The position numbers were made by a program, and so were the translations under genes. The notes beneath the pieces are model-generated. The model saw only the letters and a list, made by a program, of their open reading frames with translations. It searched no databases and had not been told where the DNA came from. Shown here piece by piece: positions 43,801-52,296 of a stretch of DNA of 64,000 nucleotides. The DNA comes from Parabacteroides distasonis (GTDB lineage: Bacteria; Bacteroidota; Bacteroidia; Bacteroidales; Tannerellaceae). The DNA lies in contig NZ_SRYM01000010.1 of the NCBI RefSeq assembly GCF_004793765.1, forward strand, positions 36,574 through 100,573, given 5' to 3'. Position 1 is the stretch's first letter. The number at the start of each line of letters is the position of its first letter.

Positions 43801-46441
43801 TATTCGTTTGCGGCTTTCCCAAATAGTCAACGGAAGCGACCTCGTAGGTGTAATCAGTCCCGGTATTTAGTTGTTCCTTGTCTTTCTGCGGAGACTTGAT
43901 ACCGGCATACCGGCGATAAGGCGAGTAAAGCATCCGATCCGCGTCGATACTGAAATCGCCGGATTCCTCATAGACCCGGGTCACTAGGTTTGCCAGCAAC
44001 ATTCCGGGAGCGGTAGAACCCAGCTCGAAGCGGGCTTGTACCGTGGCATCGCCCCGCTCATTGGTAACGCCGGAGATCAGCTTGCTCTCTTCCGTATTAA
44101 ATACACGGGAAGGATCGTCGAAATAGAACCCCTTATACCCCTCGAAGGTAGTCGGGGTAGCGATAAAGGTACCTTGTATATCATATTTCAAGTTACGGGC
44201 GATAGCTCCTTGCAGCCATTCCACATGCAGGCGGGCATCCATAGGCTCACCACGCAACAAGGTCTTCTCCGGCATGGATAAGGCGATCTTCAGGCGGTTC
44301 GGCTTGATGGACTCGATGCGGAAGCGCTTCGAGAAAGAGACACCACCCACTTGTACCTTCACGTTCCAAGCGCCTGTAGGAGCGTCCGCTTCGGTAACGA
44401 AATCGAAGGCGTAAAGCCCCAGCTCGCCACGGGTCTGCGTCTTACGGGCATACATTTGCCCTAACGGGTTGTACAGTTCCATCACCACCGGATGCTCTGC
44501 CGGCAATTGCTTCGCCCGGTCGTTCAGCATAAAGCCCAGATGCAACGTATCACCCGGACGCCATACGCCCCGCTCGCCATAGATAAAGCCCTTGATCCCT
44601 TTCTGGACAACCTCGCCCGATACATCGAACGAACTGAGCGAGAGAGCCGATCCGTTATCCACCCGCAGGTAGGAACGCTGGGTTCCCTGTGAGGCGATCA
44701 GGTAGAACGGACGTCCCGAGGCGAGATCCAGCCGTACCTGCCCCTTGTCATCGGTCGTGCCTGAGGCCAACGACTGGTGTTGGTAATTATAGGCGGTAAC
44801 CGTAACTCCTCGCTCCGGCTCCGTACTCTGTATGTTATGCACCAACACGGTCATATCATTATCCTGCCCCATCATGGCGACCAGTCCCAAATTGGTAGCC
44901 AAGATATTCTTTCCCTCCACCTTATTAAAGTAATAACTGTCCGAGCAAGGATCACTCCGTTTCTCCCAATTATAATCAGACCAATCATACCGGCGATAAT
45001 AGTAATACCCTCCCTCGTCAAAACGGGCGGACTCTTCCTTGAAACGGATCTCGTCCGAGGCCAAGATCTGCTCCTTCGAGATCTTCACCGTATCATTCCC
45101 GCAAGGATAGGCCGACAAAGGCCGGTCAAACGAAAGCTCCAGACGGTAGATAGCGCCCGGTTCAGGCTCGATCAACCGCTTTAAATCGACCGCGAACGTA
45201 TTCCACCGGGACAGGTCAAGACCCTCCTCATCCAAGAAGATCGTCTTACGGGCGACCAAGCGTCCGACACGCATCAGCTCCCCGGACTCATCCAAGTTGT
45301 TCGATTGCAGGAACTGACCGATATTCTGCTCCAATATCTTGATGACGCTCACCGTAACCCCTCGCAAATAAATCGCTTGGAAAGGAACGGATAATTGCGT
45401 GGATTGCGGGATGATCACTCCTTTCCCGATAAAACGGACGTTGGGTTTCTGCTCGTCGGCTACCACTTGACGTACGACGGCCTCCTTTAGGTTCAAGCCG
45501 CTTTTACCGCGGATGCCTTGGTTCAGATGGATGTTCATCACACCTTTCTCCCGCAAGTCGGCGTCCGGATACAGGCGTAGTTTGTTGCCATCCACGTTTA
45601 CGGTCTCCGAGGTATTGCCGGCGATAAAAGCCAAGCCTCTCATATCTTGGGCCGAGTCCAATAATTTCGTGAAAGCTACTTCCACGTAGCGTTCCGGGCC
45701 GGATACATATACCACGTCGTATACAGAGAAATCATTCTGATCCGGAATGCTCACCGACACGACATCAGCCTTTTCCACGCCAAGTTTATTAGAAGAGACG
45801 GAAAGCCTAAGCGTCCGTTCCCCCTCCATCCCGGCGTGGACATTAGCCAAGGTTACCTCATGTTTCTTCCCGTCCGGGCTATGTTGCCAAGTAGCGTCTA
45901 CCTTCTCCGAGAAATCCACCAACGACTCCACCGTCTCCGGAGATTCCTTATCCGGCGTAAAAAGCACGGCGGTCAGATCGTACCCATTCTCGTTTTTCTT
46001 GTTGATATCCATCGCTTCCAGATTTCCCCGGAGGGCTAAAGGGAGCGTGGTAAAACCAAAAGCGAACCGCTTATCCTTACCTTCCGCCTCAAACCATTCG
46101 GACAAATCGGCTTTCACCTGATAAGCGGTATTTCGCTCAAAGCCTTTCTCCGGCTTGAATACCAACGTCCGGTTATTCTCGAAAGCCCATCGTCCCGGCA
46201 CATCGGGCTCGAGGCGCACGAGTTTCCCCAATCGGTCCGCCTTTAACCGATCCGCCGGGATCTCTTGATTAAAGATCAGGTAAACGGGAGAATACCGGGA
46301 AATCTTCCCGGTAGTAAACGCCTCCACGTTCGGATTATAAGGAGGAAGATCTTGATCCGTGGAGCTTGTCGTATTACAACTTGTCAAAAGAGACAAGAGA
46401 CAAAGCACGCAGAATAAACCGATAGATCGTATCATACACAT
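40898..46441 (-). CDS. Alpha-2-macroglobulin family lipoprotein
   Basis: 1847 residues. The lipoprotein signal ends in LLTSC (LLSLLTSC, Cys at about residue 22). MG and MG2 domains fill the first 900 residues (ASGRPFYLIASQGTQRSYLR, RGVWRPGDTLHLGFML), then bait region, A2M domain (RFDGPFLLKKGKTA) and the thioester domain with GCLEQ near residue 1397 (the reactive Cys-Gln pair) and helical repeats. C-terminal receptor-binding-like domain present. Bacterial homologs (YfhM type) trap proteases in the periplasm and are typically paired with PBP1C; pbpC is here too, on the other strand behind DUF6078. An alternative ATG is 46435. Confidence 0.93.
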   Translation of the reverse strand: MCMIRSIGLFCVLCLLSLLTSCNTTSSTDQDLPPYNPNVEAFTTGKISRYSPVYLIFNQEIPADRLKADRLGKLVRLEPDVPGRWAFENNRTLVFKPEKGFERNTAYQVKADLSEWFEAEGKDKRFAFGFTTLPLALRGNLEAMDINKKNENGYDLTAVLFTPDKESPETVESLVDFSEKVDATWQHSPDGKKHEVTLANVHAGMEGERTLRLSVSSNKLGVEKADVVSVSIPDQNDFSVYDVVYVSGPERYVEVAFTKLLDSAQDMRGLAFIAGNTSETVNVDGNKLRLYPDADLREKGVMNIHLNQGIRGKSGLNLKEAVVRQVVADEQKPNVRFIGKGVIIPQSTQLSVPFQAIYLRGVTVSVIKILEQNIGQFLQSNNLDESGELMRVGRLVARKTIFLDEEGLDLSRWNTFAVDLKRLIEPEPGAIYRLELSFDRPLSAYPCGNDTVKISKEQILASDEIRFKEESARFDEGGYYYYRRYDWSDYNWEKRSDPCSDSYYFNKVEGKNILATNLGLVAMMGQDNDMTVLVHNIQSTEPERGVTVTAYNYQHQSLASGTTDDKGQVRLDLASGRPFYLIASQGTQRSYLRVDNGSALSLSSFDVSGEVVQKGIKGFIYGERGVWRPGDTLHLGFMLNDRAKQLPAEHPVVMELYNPLGQMYARKTQTRGELGLYAFDFVTEADAPTGAWNVKVQVGGVSFSKRFRIESIKPNRLKIALSMPEKTLLRGEPMDARLHVEWLQGAIARNLKYDIQGTFIATPTTFEGYKGFYFDDPSRVFNTEESKLISGVTNERGDATVQARFELGSTAPGMLLANLVTRVYEESGDFSIDADRMLYSPYRRYAGIKSPQKDKEQLNTGTDYTYEVASVDYLGKPQTNTELDVKIYKVYWYWWWDSNRSGLANYVSDFYNKPVKTFTIRTDGNGRGTFRLSFPDKEWGTYFISVKDKDSKHSTGVMSYFDWPYNEGRRNADGSGSATMLSFKTDKDSYTPGEKMVVTFPSTKGSRAIISIENGVRVLSLTEHTCEDKQTTVRLDVTKDMQPNAYVYITLLQPHGITKNDLPIRLYGVVPFTVTSPDSHLTPVIQSPAELKPDASYTVSVSEKNGKEMAYTLAIVDEGLLDLTRFRTPEPWKAFNAREALGVNTWDLYNYVVGAYGGRIEQLFSIGGDDALNKGPKAIVNRFKPVVRFDGPFLLKKGKTARHTYQMPNYNGRVKIMVVAGNGEAYGHADKSVMVRKPVMLLGTLPRVIGVGEEMVVPATVFATEDGVGAVNVSIACSSNMEVVGEATKSLSFERKGDRQASFRIRVKKNPGIGKVTITATGKGDKSVYETELEIRTVRRPQVKVTAATLEAGKSWKETVAMPGAAGTNQLTLEVSDIAPVNLSSRLSYLLDYPHGCLEQITSKGFPQLYISSFTDLTPQQAKSTEEAVKEVIRRLRSYQTVDGAFAYWPGGTSSNGWGTVYATHFLLEASKRGYLVPEAMRQSVLNNLRRAARNWKPVTSYYKDSEEATQAYRLYVLALAGSPEMGAMNRLKEMKDLASMSRWSLASAYALVGREDVAQDLISKTTALPSGYSEYDETFGSDVRDQSIQLMTLCLLNKGKEAATLVEELSKQLSSNDWLSTQSTAFALVALSDYLARYRVDGAMDFTYACGGKDGQMRTDKHIWSETLLDKAGTSASVELKNTGKSTLFARIITEGIPEQGEEKAYANGVSLAVSYVDLNGRPVDIAKLEQGTNFSAVVTVKNPSARGYTNLVVSEIFPAGWEILNTRFLNESATDSLTAGVNYQDIRDDRVYSYIDRLPAGRQVTVKISLCVVYPGRFYLPPVYCEAMYDYLIRANTAGQEVTVF

Positions 46442-46463
46442 GAATGTTTAAATGGTTAATCCA

Positions 46464-46471
46464 CAAATGTA
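46464..46471 (-). promoter_or_regulatory. -7 box of the alpha-2-macroglobulin gene
   Basis: The minus strand reads TACATTTG, 22 nt before the start at 46441. It is divergent to an identical box 53 nt away on the plus strand. Confidence 0.5.
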
Positions 46472-46498
46472 CATAAATAGAAGGATTTCTCTCCTATA

Positions 46499-46531
46499 TT
46501 TTCAGACAAACTGATATTTTTCGTACATTTG
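46499..46531 (+). promoter_or_regulatory. Promoter of DUF6078-pbpC
   Basis: TACATTTG at 46524-46531, with TTTC about 20 bp upstream (46500-46503) as a weak -33 element. It gives a leader of about 30 nt to the ATG at 46568. Confidence 0.5.
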
Positions 46532-46567
46532 TTCTACATATGTTTTATTCAAACAACCTTATACATC

Positions 46568-47005
46568 ATGCCCAAGAAACTATACAAGGAAATCCCCACC
46601 GACTACGCCGTCTGCCAGCAACAAGATTGCCCTCGGGCCGGGAAGTGCCTACACCAGATCGCCTACCGGCCACTCATCGAACAACCGGCAACCGTGTTAC
46701 GGCTGCTGAACCCCATCCTCTGTACCCGGGACGAGGCTTGTCCCTACTTCCGAGACTCCGCTCCCGTCACCTACGCACGGGGCTTCACCGGGATGCAGAG
46801 CCGGATGTTCCCCGCGCAATACCAGCAATTCATGTCGATACTCCTGTCCCACTTCGGCCGCAACCCTTACTTCGAGCGGCGAAGAGGCGAGTCGCCACTC
46901 TCACCTAAAGAGCAAAGAATCGTGCTAAACGCCCTACGACAGGCTGGGGTGACGGAAGATCTAAGGTTCGATCATTATGAGGAGAGTGTCAATTGGTATG
47001 ATTGA
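46568..47005 (+). CDS. DUF6078 family protein
   Basis: 145 residues from ATG 46568. It is Cys-rich at the front: TDYAVCQQQDCPRAGKCLHQ, then LNPILCTRDEACPYFRD, which suggests a metal site with up to six cysteines. The second half (SILLSHFGRNPYFERRRGE, LSPKEQRIVLNALRQAGV) is helical. Small Bacteroidetes family of unknown role. Its end overlaps the possible start of pbpC. Confidence 0.7.
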   Translation: MPKKLYKEIPTDYAVCQQQDCPRAGKCLHQIAYRPLIEQPATVLRLLNPILCTRDEACPYFRDSAPVTYARGFTGMQSRMFPAQYQQFMSILLSHFGRNPYFERRRGESPLSPKEQRIVLNALRQAGVTEDLRFDHYEESVNWYD

Positions 47006-49478
47006 GGCAGTACTGCGCAGGAAGTACCGCAGTACTTTGCGCACAGTACTACAGTACTTCCTACGGAGTACTGGCAGATGCCTCAGCCATCTATCCAAGT
47101 CGCTATTACCGAGGCCGGGACGAGTGTCATGGCACCTCCTCGCATCCCTTTTGGGGATCGGCGGGGCGGCGTGGTGTGTCATGTATGGCATCGTGCCCCG
47201 GCAATTATTTCCCGGCCCCTGCTCTACCTTACTATATTCGGCCGAAGGTGAGCTTCTAGGCGCCCGTATCGCAACGGACGGGCAATGGCGTTTCCCGGCG
47301 GCGGATAGCTTGCCCGACAGATTCGTGGATTGCTTGCTCACGTACGAGGACAAACGGTTCTTTTACCATCCCGGTATAGACCCCGCCGCCCTCTTCCGGG
47401 CGATCCGCTTGAACGGGAAAGCGGGGCGTGTGGTGAGCGGAGGAAGTACCTTGACCATGCAATTGGCACGCATAGCGAGAGGAAACCAAGACCGGACCTT
47501 CTACGAGAAAACGATCGAGATGTGCTGGGCGCTCTTTCTGGAAACCACCCATAGCAAACGAGAGATATTGAACCTCTATGCCTCGCACGCTCCCTTCGGG
47601 GGAAACGTGATCGGGCTGGAGACCGCCGCATGGCGTTATTTCGGGCGAAGCGCCTCCGAGCTATCGTGGGCCGAGAGCGCTACGCTGGCCGTCCTTCCCA
47701 ACTCCCCCGCCTTGATCCACCCCGGAAGAAACCGGAAACAACTGAAGGAAAAGCGGGATCGCCTGTTGGCTTCCCTTCAGAAGAAAGGCGTATTGGAGGA
47801 AACCGAATACGAGCTGGCCTGCATGGAGCCACTCCCCGAAGCCCCTGTCCCGTTACCCAACGACGCCCCTCACCTGTTGGAAAGACTGGCCGCGGAACAA
47901 CCGGGGCAACGCATCCAAACCTCCGTCCGCCAAGCCCTGCAACGGCAGACACAGGCCCTCGTAAACCGTTATGCCCGTGAATACAGTTCCAACCATATCT
48001 ATAATCTGGCGGCGATCGTAGCGGACGTGGAGACCGGGGAGGTATTGGCCTACGCCGGAAACGCTACCTATCCGGCCGACGAGCGGCGGGGGAACCAAGT
48101 GGACATCATCACCTCGCCCCGCAGCACGGGAAGCATCCTAAAGCCCTTCCTGTATGCCGGTATGCTGCACGACGGGCTGTTGCTCCCCTCTATGCTGGTA
48201 TCGGACGTGCCCTTGAATATAAACGGTTTCTCCCCCCAGAATTACAACAAGACATTCTACGGGGCGGTACCGGCCCATGTAGCCATCGAACGCTCCTTGA
48301 ACGTCCCCTTGGTACGTATGCTCTCCCGGTATAATACCGGACGCTTTATGTTTTTGCTGAAATCATGGGGAATGACTACCTTGCGCTTCTCCGAGGAGCA
48401 TTACGGGGCCTCCCTGATCTTGGGAGGGGCCGAGGGAACCTTATGGGATCTTTCCGGCATGTATGCCTCCATGTCTCGTGTGCTTAAACATTACCGCACT
48501 TACAACGGACGCTATCATCCGGCGGACATCCATCCGCTGACTCCCTTTCCGGCGGAGAGGAAGGAACCCATCCGTTCCCTTACCGATAGCCGGCTCACCG
48601 ATAAGGCGCTCCTTTCCTCCGCGGCCCTGTGGTACACGTTCGAGGCGATGTCCGCCCTTAACCGTCCCGAGGAAGAGGCCGACTGGCAACAATTCGAGTC
48701 GATGAAACGGATCGCATGGAAGACCGGGACGAGTTACGGGGGACGAGACGCTTGGGCGATCGGCACGACTCCCCGCTACGTCGTCGGCGTATGGGCAGGT
48801 AACGCTTCCGGCGAGGGCCGTCCGGGACTTACGGGTGTCGGCAACGCCGCCCCGGTCCTTTTCGATCTCTTTTCCCTATTGCCCGGTGGCGAATGGTTCG
48901 ACCTGCCCTACGATGAGACGCTTCCCATGGCGATCTGCCGGAACAGCGGACATAAAGCCTCGCCCTACTGCGAGCAAACGGACACCTTATACATGCCGCT
49001 GTCCGGCAATAACACGGGGGTCTGCCCCTACCATAAGCTCGTACATCTATCGGCGGACGGACGGTACAGGGTCAATAGTTCCTGCGAGTCTGTCGACCGG
49101 GTGATCAGCCGCCCGTGGTTCGTGCTTCCTCCCGCACAGGAGTATTACTACCGCAACTATCACATCGATTATGTCCCGCTCCCTCCCATAAAACCCGGCT
49201 GCGGACAAGACCTGAACCGCCAGATCGAACTGATCTATCCCGAGCATAACGCCATTCTCTACCTTCCGAAAGGCTTCTCCGGGAAGTCCGAGAAATTTAT
49301 CTTCAAGGCCGCCCACGCCCGCCGTGACGCTACGATTTACTGGCATCTGGACGAAAGCTATCTGGGAGAGACCACCGAGAATCACCAGATCAGTTGCTCC
49401 GTGAGCCAAGGGAAACATCTCCTTACCCTCATCGACAACGAGGGGAACCAGAAGAAAATACAATTCGAGGTCAAGTAA
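46977..49478 (+). CDS. pbpC: Penicillin-binding protein 1C (bifunctional PBP)
   Basis: 833 residues. A membrane anchor near residues 50-70 (LLASLLGIGGAAWCVMYGI) is followed by the GT51 glycosyltransferase domain (VDCLLTYEDKRFFYHPGIDP, GGSTLTMQLARI). The transpeptidase domain carries TGSILKPF (active-site SxxK), SLN in AIERSLNVPL and KTGTS (about residue 580). The BiPBP_C domain follows (IELIYPEHNAILYLPKG). Start choice between 46977 and 46998. The N terminus before the anchor (VLRRKYRSTLRTVLQYFL) is encoded by a palindromic repeat and is unusual. Confidence 0.93.
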   Translation: MRRVSIGMIEAVLRRKYRSTLRTVLQYFLRSTGRCLSHLSKSLLPRPGRVSWHLLASLLGIGGAAWCVMYGIVPRQLFPGPCSTLLYSAEGELLGARIATDGQWRFPAADSLPDRFVDCLLTYEDKRFFYHPGIDPAALFRAIRLNGKAGRVVSGGSTLTMQLARIARGNQDRTFYEKTIEMCWALFLETTHSKREILNLYASHAPFGGNVIGLETAAWRYFGRSASELSWAESATLAVLPNSPALIHPGRNRKQLKEKRDRLLASLQKKGVLEETEYELACMEPLPEAPVPLPNDAPHLLERLAAEQPGQRIQTSVRQALQRQTQALVNRYAREYSSNHIYNLAAIVADVETGEVLAYAGNATYPADERRGNQVDIITSPRSTGSILKPFLYAGMLHDGLLLPSMLVSDVPLNINGFSPQNYNKTFYGAVPAHVAIERSLNVPLVRMLSRYNTGRFMFLLKSWGMTTLRFSEEHYGASLILGGAEGTLWDLSGMYASMSRVLKHYRTYNGRYHPADIHPLTPFPAERKEPIRSLTDSRLTDKALLSSAALWYTFEAMSALNRPEEEADWQQFESMKRIAWKTGTSYGGRDAWAIGTTPRYVVGVWAGNASGEGRPGLTGVGNAAPVLFDLFSLLPGGEWFDLPYDETLPMAICRNSGHKASPYCEQTDTLYMPLSGNNTGVCPYHKLVHLSADGRYRVNSSCESVDRVISRPWFVLPPAQEYYYRNYHIDYVPLPPIKPGCGQDLNRQIELIYPEHNAILYLPKGFSGKSEKFIFKAAHARRDATIYWHLDESYLGETTENHQISCSVSQGKHLLTLIDNEGNQKKIQFEVK
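47008..47061. repeat. CAGTACT repeat/palindrome inside the start of pbpC
   Basis: CAGTACT occurs at 47008, 47030 and 47052, a regular 22-bp spacing, with a fourth copy at 47044. A 17-nt imperfect inverted repeat (47020-47036 with 47045-47061, two mismatches) spans it. It is translated as part of the cytoplasmic N terminus of PBP1C. Confidence 0.8.
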
Positions 49479-49568
49479 AAAAAGAGGTATAAAGCGCAAC
49501 CAAAGGCTTATAGGATGTGTTTAAATACAAAGCATCAGAACTTTTAAATAAAATATAAAACTATAGTT

Positions 49569-49820
49569 ATGGGATTTATTTGGTCTATTATCATCGGTAT
49601 CGTTGCCGGCTATCTGGCTGGTAAGATTATGCGTGGAGGAGGTTTCGGGGTCATTGTTAATTTGATCCTAGGTATTATCGGAGGCGTATTGGGCGGCTGG
49701 GTATTCAGCTTACTAGGCATATCGGCCGGTGGCATCTTGGGAAGCTTGATAACCTCTACGGTCGGAGCTATTTTGTTATTATGGATCGGCTCGCTATTCA
49801 ACAAGTCCAAAAAGGTTTAA
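49569..49820 (+). CDS. GlsB/YeaQ/YmgE-family stress membrane protein
   Basis: 83 residues with three hydrophobic helices and the Gly-rich pattern of the family (IIIGIVAGYLAGKIMRGGGF, LGIIGGVLGGWVFSLLGI). These small inner-membrane proteins are induced by stress in enterobacteria. Single gene with a strong terminator 34 nt after its stop. Confidence 0.88.
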   Translation: MGFIWSIIIGIVAGYLAGKIMRGGGFGVIVNLILGIIGGVLGGWVFSLLGISAGGILGSLITSTVGAILLLWIGSLFNKSKKV

Positions 49821-49853
49821 GAAGGCGTGCCCGATTATCAAATCATATCATAT

Positions 49854-49881
49854 AAAGGGCAGTCCCGAAAGACTGCCCTTT
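49854..49881. terminator. Bidirectional terminator between glsB-like gene and nhaA
   Basis: The arms AAAGGGCAGTC and GACTGCCCTTT form an 11-bp stem with a 6-nt loop, with T-rich sequence on both exits. Confidence 0.85.
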
Positions 49882-49884
49882 TAT

Positions 49885-51246
49885 TTAGATCGTTTCCACT
49901 TTTTCTTTAGGTAAAACCCATTTCAATACCAGATAACCGCAAAGGCCGGATATAAACGATCCCGTGAATACACCCAGTTTCGCCTGATTCAAGAGATCGG
50001 CACCCACCGCTGAATTAGCGTCAAAGGAAAGATTCGCTATGAACAAGGCTACCGTGAAACCGATTCCTCCCAACATGGATACCCCAAATAAATTGCGTTT
50101 GCTCATACCTGTAGGCATGGAAGCGAATGGCGTACACGCAAACAAGTAAGAGAAAGAGAATATACCCAATGTCTTTCCGGCAAATAAGCCCATGAACACC
50201 GCTAACGGCACATTAACCAACGTCTGGGGGTGGATGTCTCCAAATGTCACACCGGCGTTCACGAATGCGAATAAAGGAAGTATCACATAGTTTACCAAAG
50301 GATGCAACTTATCAGCGATGGTCTGCAACGGGCTGATCGTCTTATCCGCCAACGTATGGATGTTATTCAATACCTGAATCTGTGTAGGCGTAAGCACTTC
50401 CGCTTTACGAGACTGACGAACCTCGGTATAGTCCAGCATATTCAAATACCCGGTCATATCACACGTGAAATCATCCAGCTTGACAACCGGACGGGCAGGA
50501 ACCGTAAAGGCGATCAACACGCCGGCGATTGTCGGATGGATTCCTGATTCCAGAAATAGCAGCCAAACGATAAAGCCACCGATATAGAAAAACAATCGGT
50601 TGTGTACCCGGAACTTTCCTCCCACATACAACAAAGCGAGGACTATCAGGGATATCAACAAAGGCTCGAAAGCGATATGCCCGCTATAAAACAGGGCGAT
50701 AATTATAATACCCCCAATATCGTCCACCACAGCCAAGGCGGTTAAGAAGATACGCATGCTCAACGGCACCCGTTTCCCTAACAAGCCCAATACGGCCAAG
50801 GCGAAAGCGATATCCGTAGCCATCGGAATAGCCGCCCCGTTTACCTCGGGAGGCGTATTACAGACTAACATATAAAATAAGACCGGCACGATCATTCCAC
50901 CACAGGCGGCAATGATAGGCAATAACGCCTTCCGCACGGAACTCAACTCACCGATCAATACCTCTTGCTTGATTTCCAGACCGATCACGAAAAAGAAAAC
51001 CGCCATAAGGGCGTCGTTCACGAAAGCCAGCATAGACATGGTCTCGCCATGATGCGCAAAGAAGTTAAACTGCCCGGCTTGCAGATCAATCGGAAAAGCT
51101 AATAATAGATGATACCTATCTGCCCAAGGCGAATTGGCCAAGACCATAGCGACGATGGTGGCGGCAAATAATAAAAGACTAGCGTTCGGCTTCTGTATAG
51201 CGAAGCGACGCAACGGTTTAAGGATAACTTTAATTGTACGATCCAT
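49885..51246 (-). CDS. nhaA: Na+/H+ antiporter NhaA
   Basis: 453 residues with about twelve membrane segments. The two ion-binding aspartates appear in LTALAVVDDIGGIIIIALF (TM5). Other NhaA stretches are PIMAAC-like LLPIIAACGGM, MATDIAFALAVLGLLGKRVP and GIGFTVALFIANLSF. It exchanges two protons for one sodium ion for pH and salt balance. It carries an insertion near residue 260 (LNMLDYTEVRQSRKAEVLTP), as often seen in Bacteroidetes NhaA. The upstream region 51247-51471 holds a -7 box but no gene. Confidence 0.94.
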   Translation of the reverse strand: MDRTIKVILKPLRRFAIQKPNASLLLFAATIVAMVLANSPWADRYHLLLAFPIDLQAGQFNFFAHHGETMSMLAFVNDALMAVFFFVIGLEIKQEVLIGELSSVRKALLPIIAACGGMIVPVLFYMLVCNTPPEVNGAAIPMATDIAFALAVLGLLGKRVPLSMRIFLTALAVVDDIGGIIIIALFYSGHIAFEPLLISLIVLALLYVGGKFRVHNRLFFYIGGFIVWLLFLESGIHPTIAGVLIAFTVPARPVVKLDDFTCDMTGYLNMLDYTEVRQSRKAEVLTPTQIQVLNNIHTLADKTISPLQTIADKLHPLVNYVILPLFAFVNAGVTFGDIHPQTLVNVPLAVFMGLFAGKTLGIFSFSYLFACTPFASMPTGMSKRNLFGVSMLGGIGFTVALFIANLSFDANSAVGADLLNQAKLGVFTGSFISGLCGYLVLKWVLPKEKVETI

Positions 51247-51338
51247 AATAAAGTGTTTTTTCTATTAATTGACAGCTTTGGCTTTTCCTGCTTGCTCCAG
51301 GTTATAAGCGCTGCGTGTGAGTTTCTCTACCCAGATGA

Positions 51339-51346
51339 CAAATATA
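51339..51346 (-). promoter_or_regulatory. -7 box of nhaA
   Basis: The minus strand reads TATATTTG, giving a leader of about 85 nt to the ATG at 51246. Confidence 0.45.
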
Positions 51347-51471
51347 CCAGTTAAAATTAAATTAACACAATAGTTAACACAGAAATTATCAACCTCGGGT
51401 CTTATCAATCTCGAACTCACTAGCCTTGTCTCTACAAAAAACAATTGAAAATTAAATTAGTTGACCGCTTG

Positions 51472-52071
51472 CTACCCTTTTAGATAAGCGGTCTCAACCT
51501 TTAACAAGCGATTTTTGAGGCGTTCGGCCTCCCCTTTACGGATACGAAGCGTCATCTCACAATCCATCTCGAACTTCTGTGAGATGATAGCGGGGCTATC
51601 CTCTTTCACGATACGCATGATCCCGTTCAGGTATGGGTATTCGAAAACAACCGTGATATCCTCGTCCACCGTACGTTCCTCGATCTCGGCGGCGGCGATA
51701 GCCTCGGCGGCGGCCGTGCGATAAGCGACGATCAGGCCGCTGGTCCCTAACTCGATACCACCAAAGTAACGTACTACGACAATCAACAAATCGGTCAGTT
51801 CATTCGAGTTGATCTGTCCGAGGATCGGTTTCCCGGCCGTGGAAGAAGGCTCCCCGTCATCGTTGGCCCGGAACGTCTGCCGCTCTGGGCCTAACACATA
51901 CGCCCAGCACACATGGCGGGCATCATAATATTGTTTACGGTATTTCTCCAGTTGCTCCTTCACCTCTTCTACCGTACGCACGGGTATAGCATACGAGATA
52001 AAGCGGCTGCGCCTCTCGGTATAATATCCCTCGGCTACTCGCTTGATGGTCTTGTAACTGTCGTCTGCCAT
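51472..52071 (-). CDS. YigZ/IMPACT-family protein
   Basis: 199 residues. The IMPACT fold signature includes RRSRFISYAIPVRT, DARHVCWAYVLG, DDGEPSSTAGKPILGQI and VVRYFGGIELGTSGLIVAY. The C-terminal 60 residues form the DUF1949 domain. Eukaryotic IMPACT regulates GCN2; the bacterial role is unknown. Last gene of the uvrA unit, 3 nt behind the 73-residue protein. Confidence 0.9.
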   Translation of the reverse strand: MADDSYKTIKRVAEGYYTERRSRFISYAIPVRTVEEVKEQLEKYRKQYYDARHVCWAYVLGPERQTFRANDDGEPSSTAGKPILGQINSNELTDLLIVVVRYFGGIELGTSGLIVAYRTAAAEAIAAAEIEERTVDEDITVVFEYPYLNGIMRIVKEDSPAIISQKFEMDCEMTLRIRKGEAERLKNRLLKVETAYLKG

Positions 52072-52074
52072 AAA

Positions 52075-52296
52075 TCAATCCGGTATTTTAGTTTTAGACA
52101 CTTCCTCCCGGTACGCCCGGAAATCTTTCATGATCTCTTCGATCTCCTCGATGAAATAAGTATCCTTCACCTTATTTCTCACCTCCTCGTAATAGGTCTC
52201 TATGGCAGCCAACGCACATACGTCCTGCCCTCTCAGCACGAAGTAAGGTTCCTCCTTCTCCACGCACTGCTTGATCATTTGTATAGGATTCCTCAT
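52075..52296 (-). CDS. Conserved hypothetical small protein between uvrA and yigZ
   Basis: 73 residues, not assigned. NPIQMIKQCVEKEEPYFVLR is followed by QDVCALAAIETYYEEV and a helical charged end (EIEEIMKDFRAYREEV). The start overlaps the uvrA stop (ATGA) and the stop is 3 nt before yigZ, so it is cotranslated in an operon. Such sequences are widespread in Bacteroidetes under DUF-less annotations. Confidence 0.7.
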   Translation of the reverse strand: MRNPIQMIKQCVEKEEPYFVLRGQDVCALAAIETYYEEVRNKVKDTYFIEEIEEIMKDFRAYREEVSKTKIPD

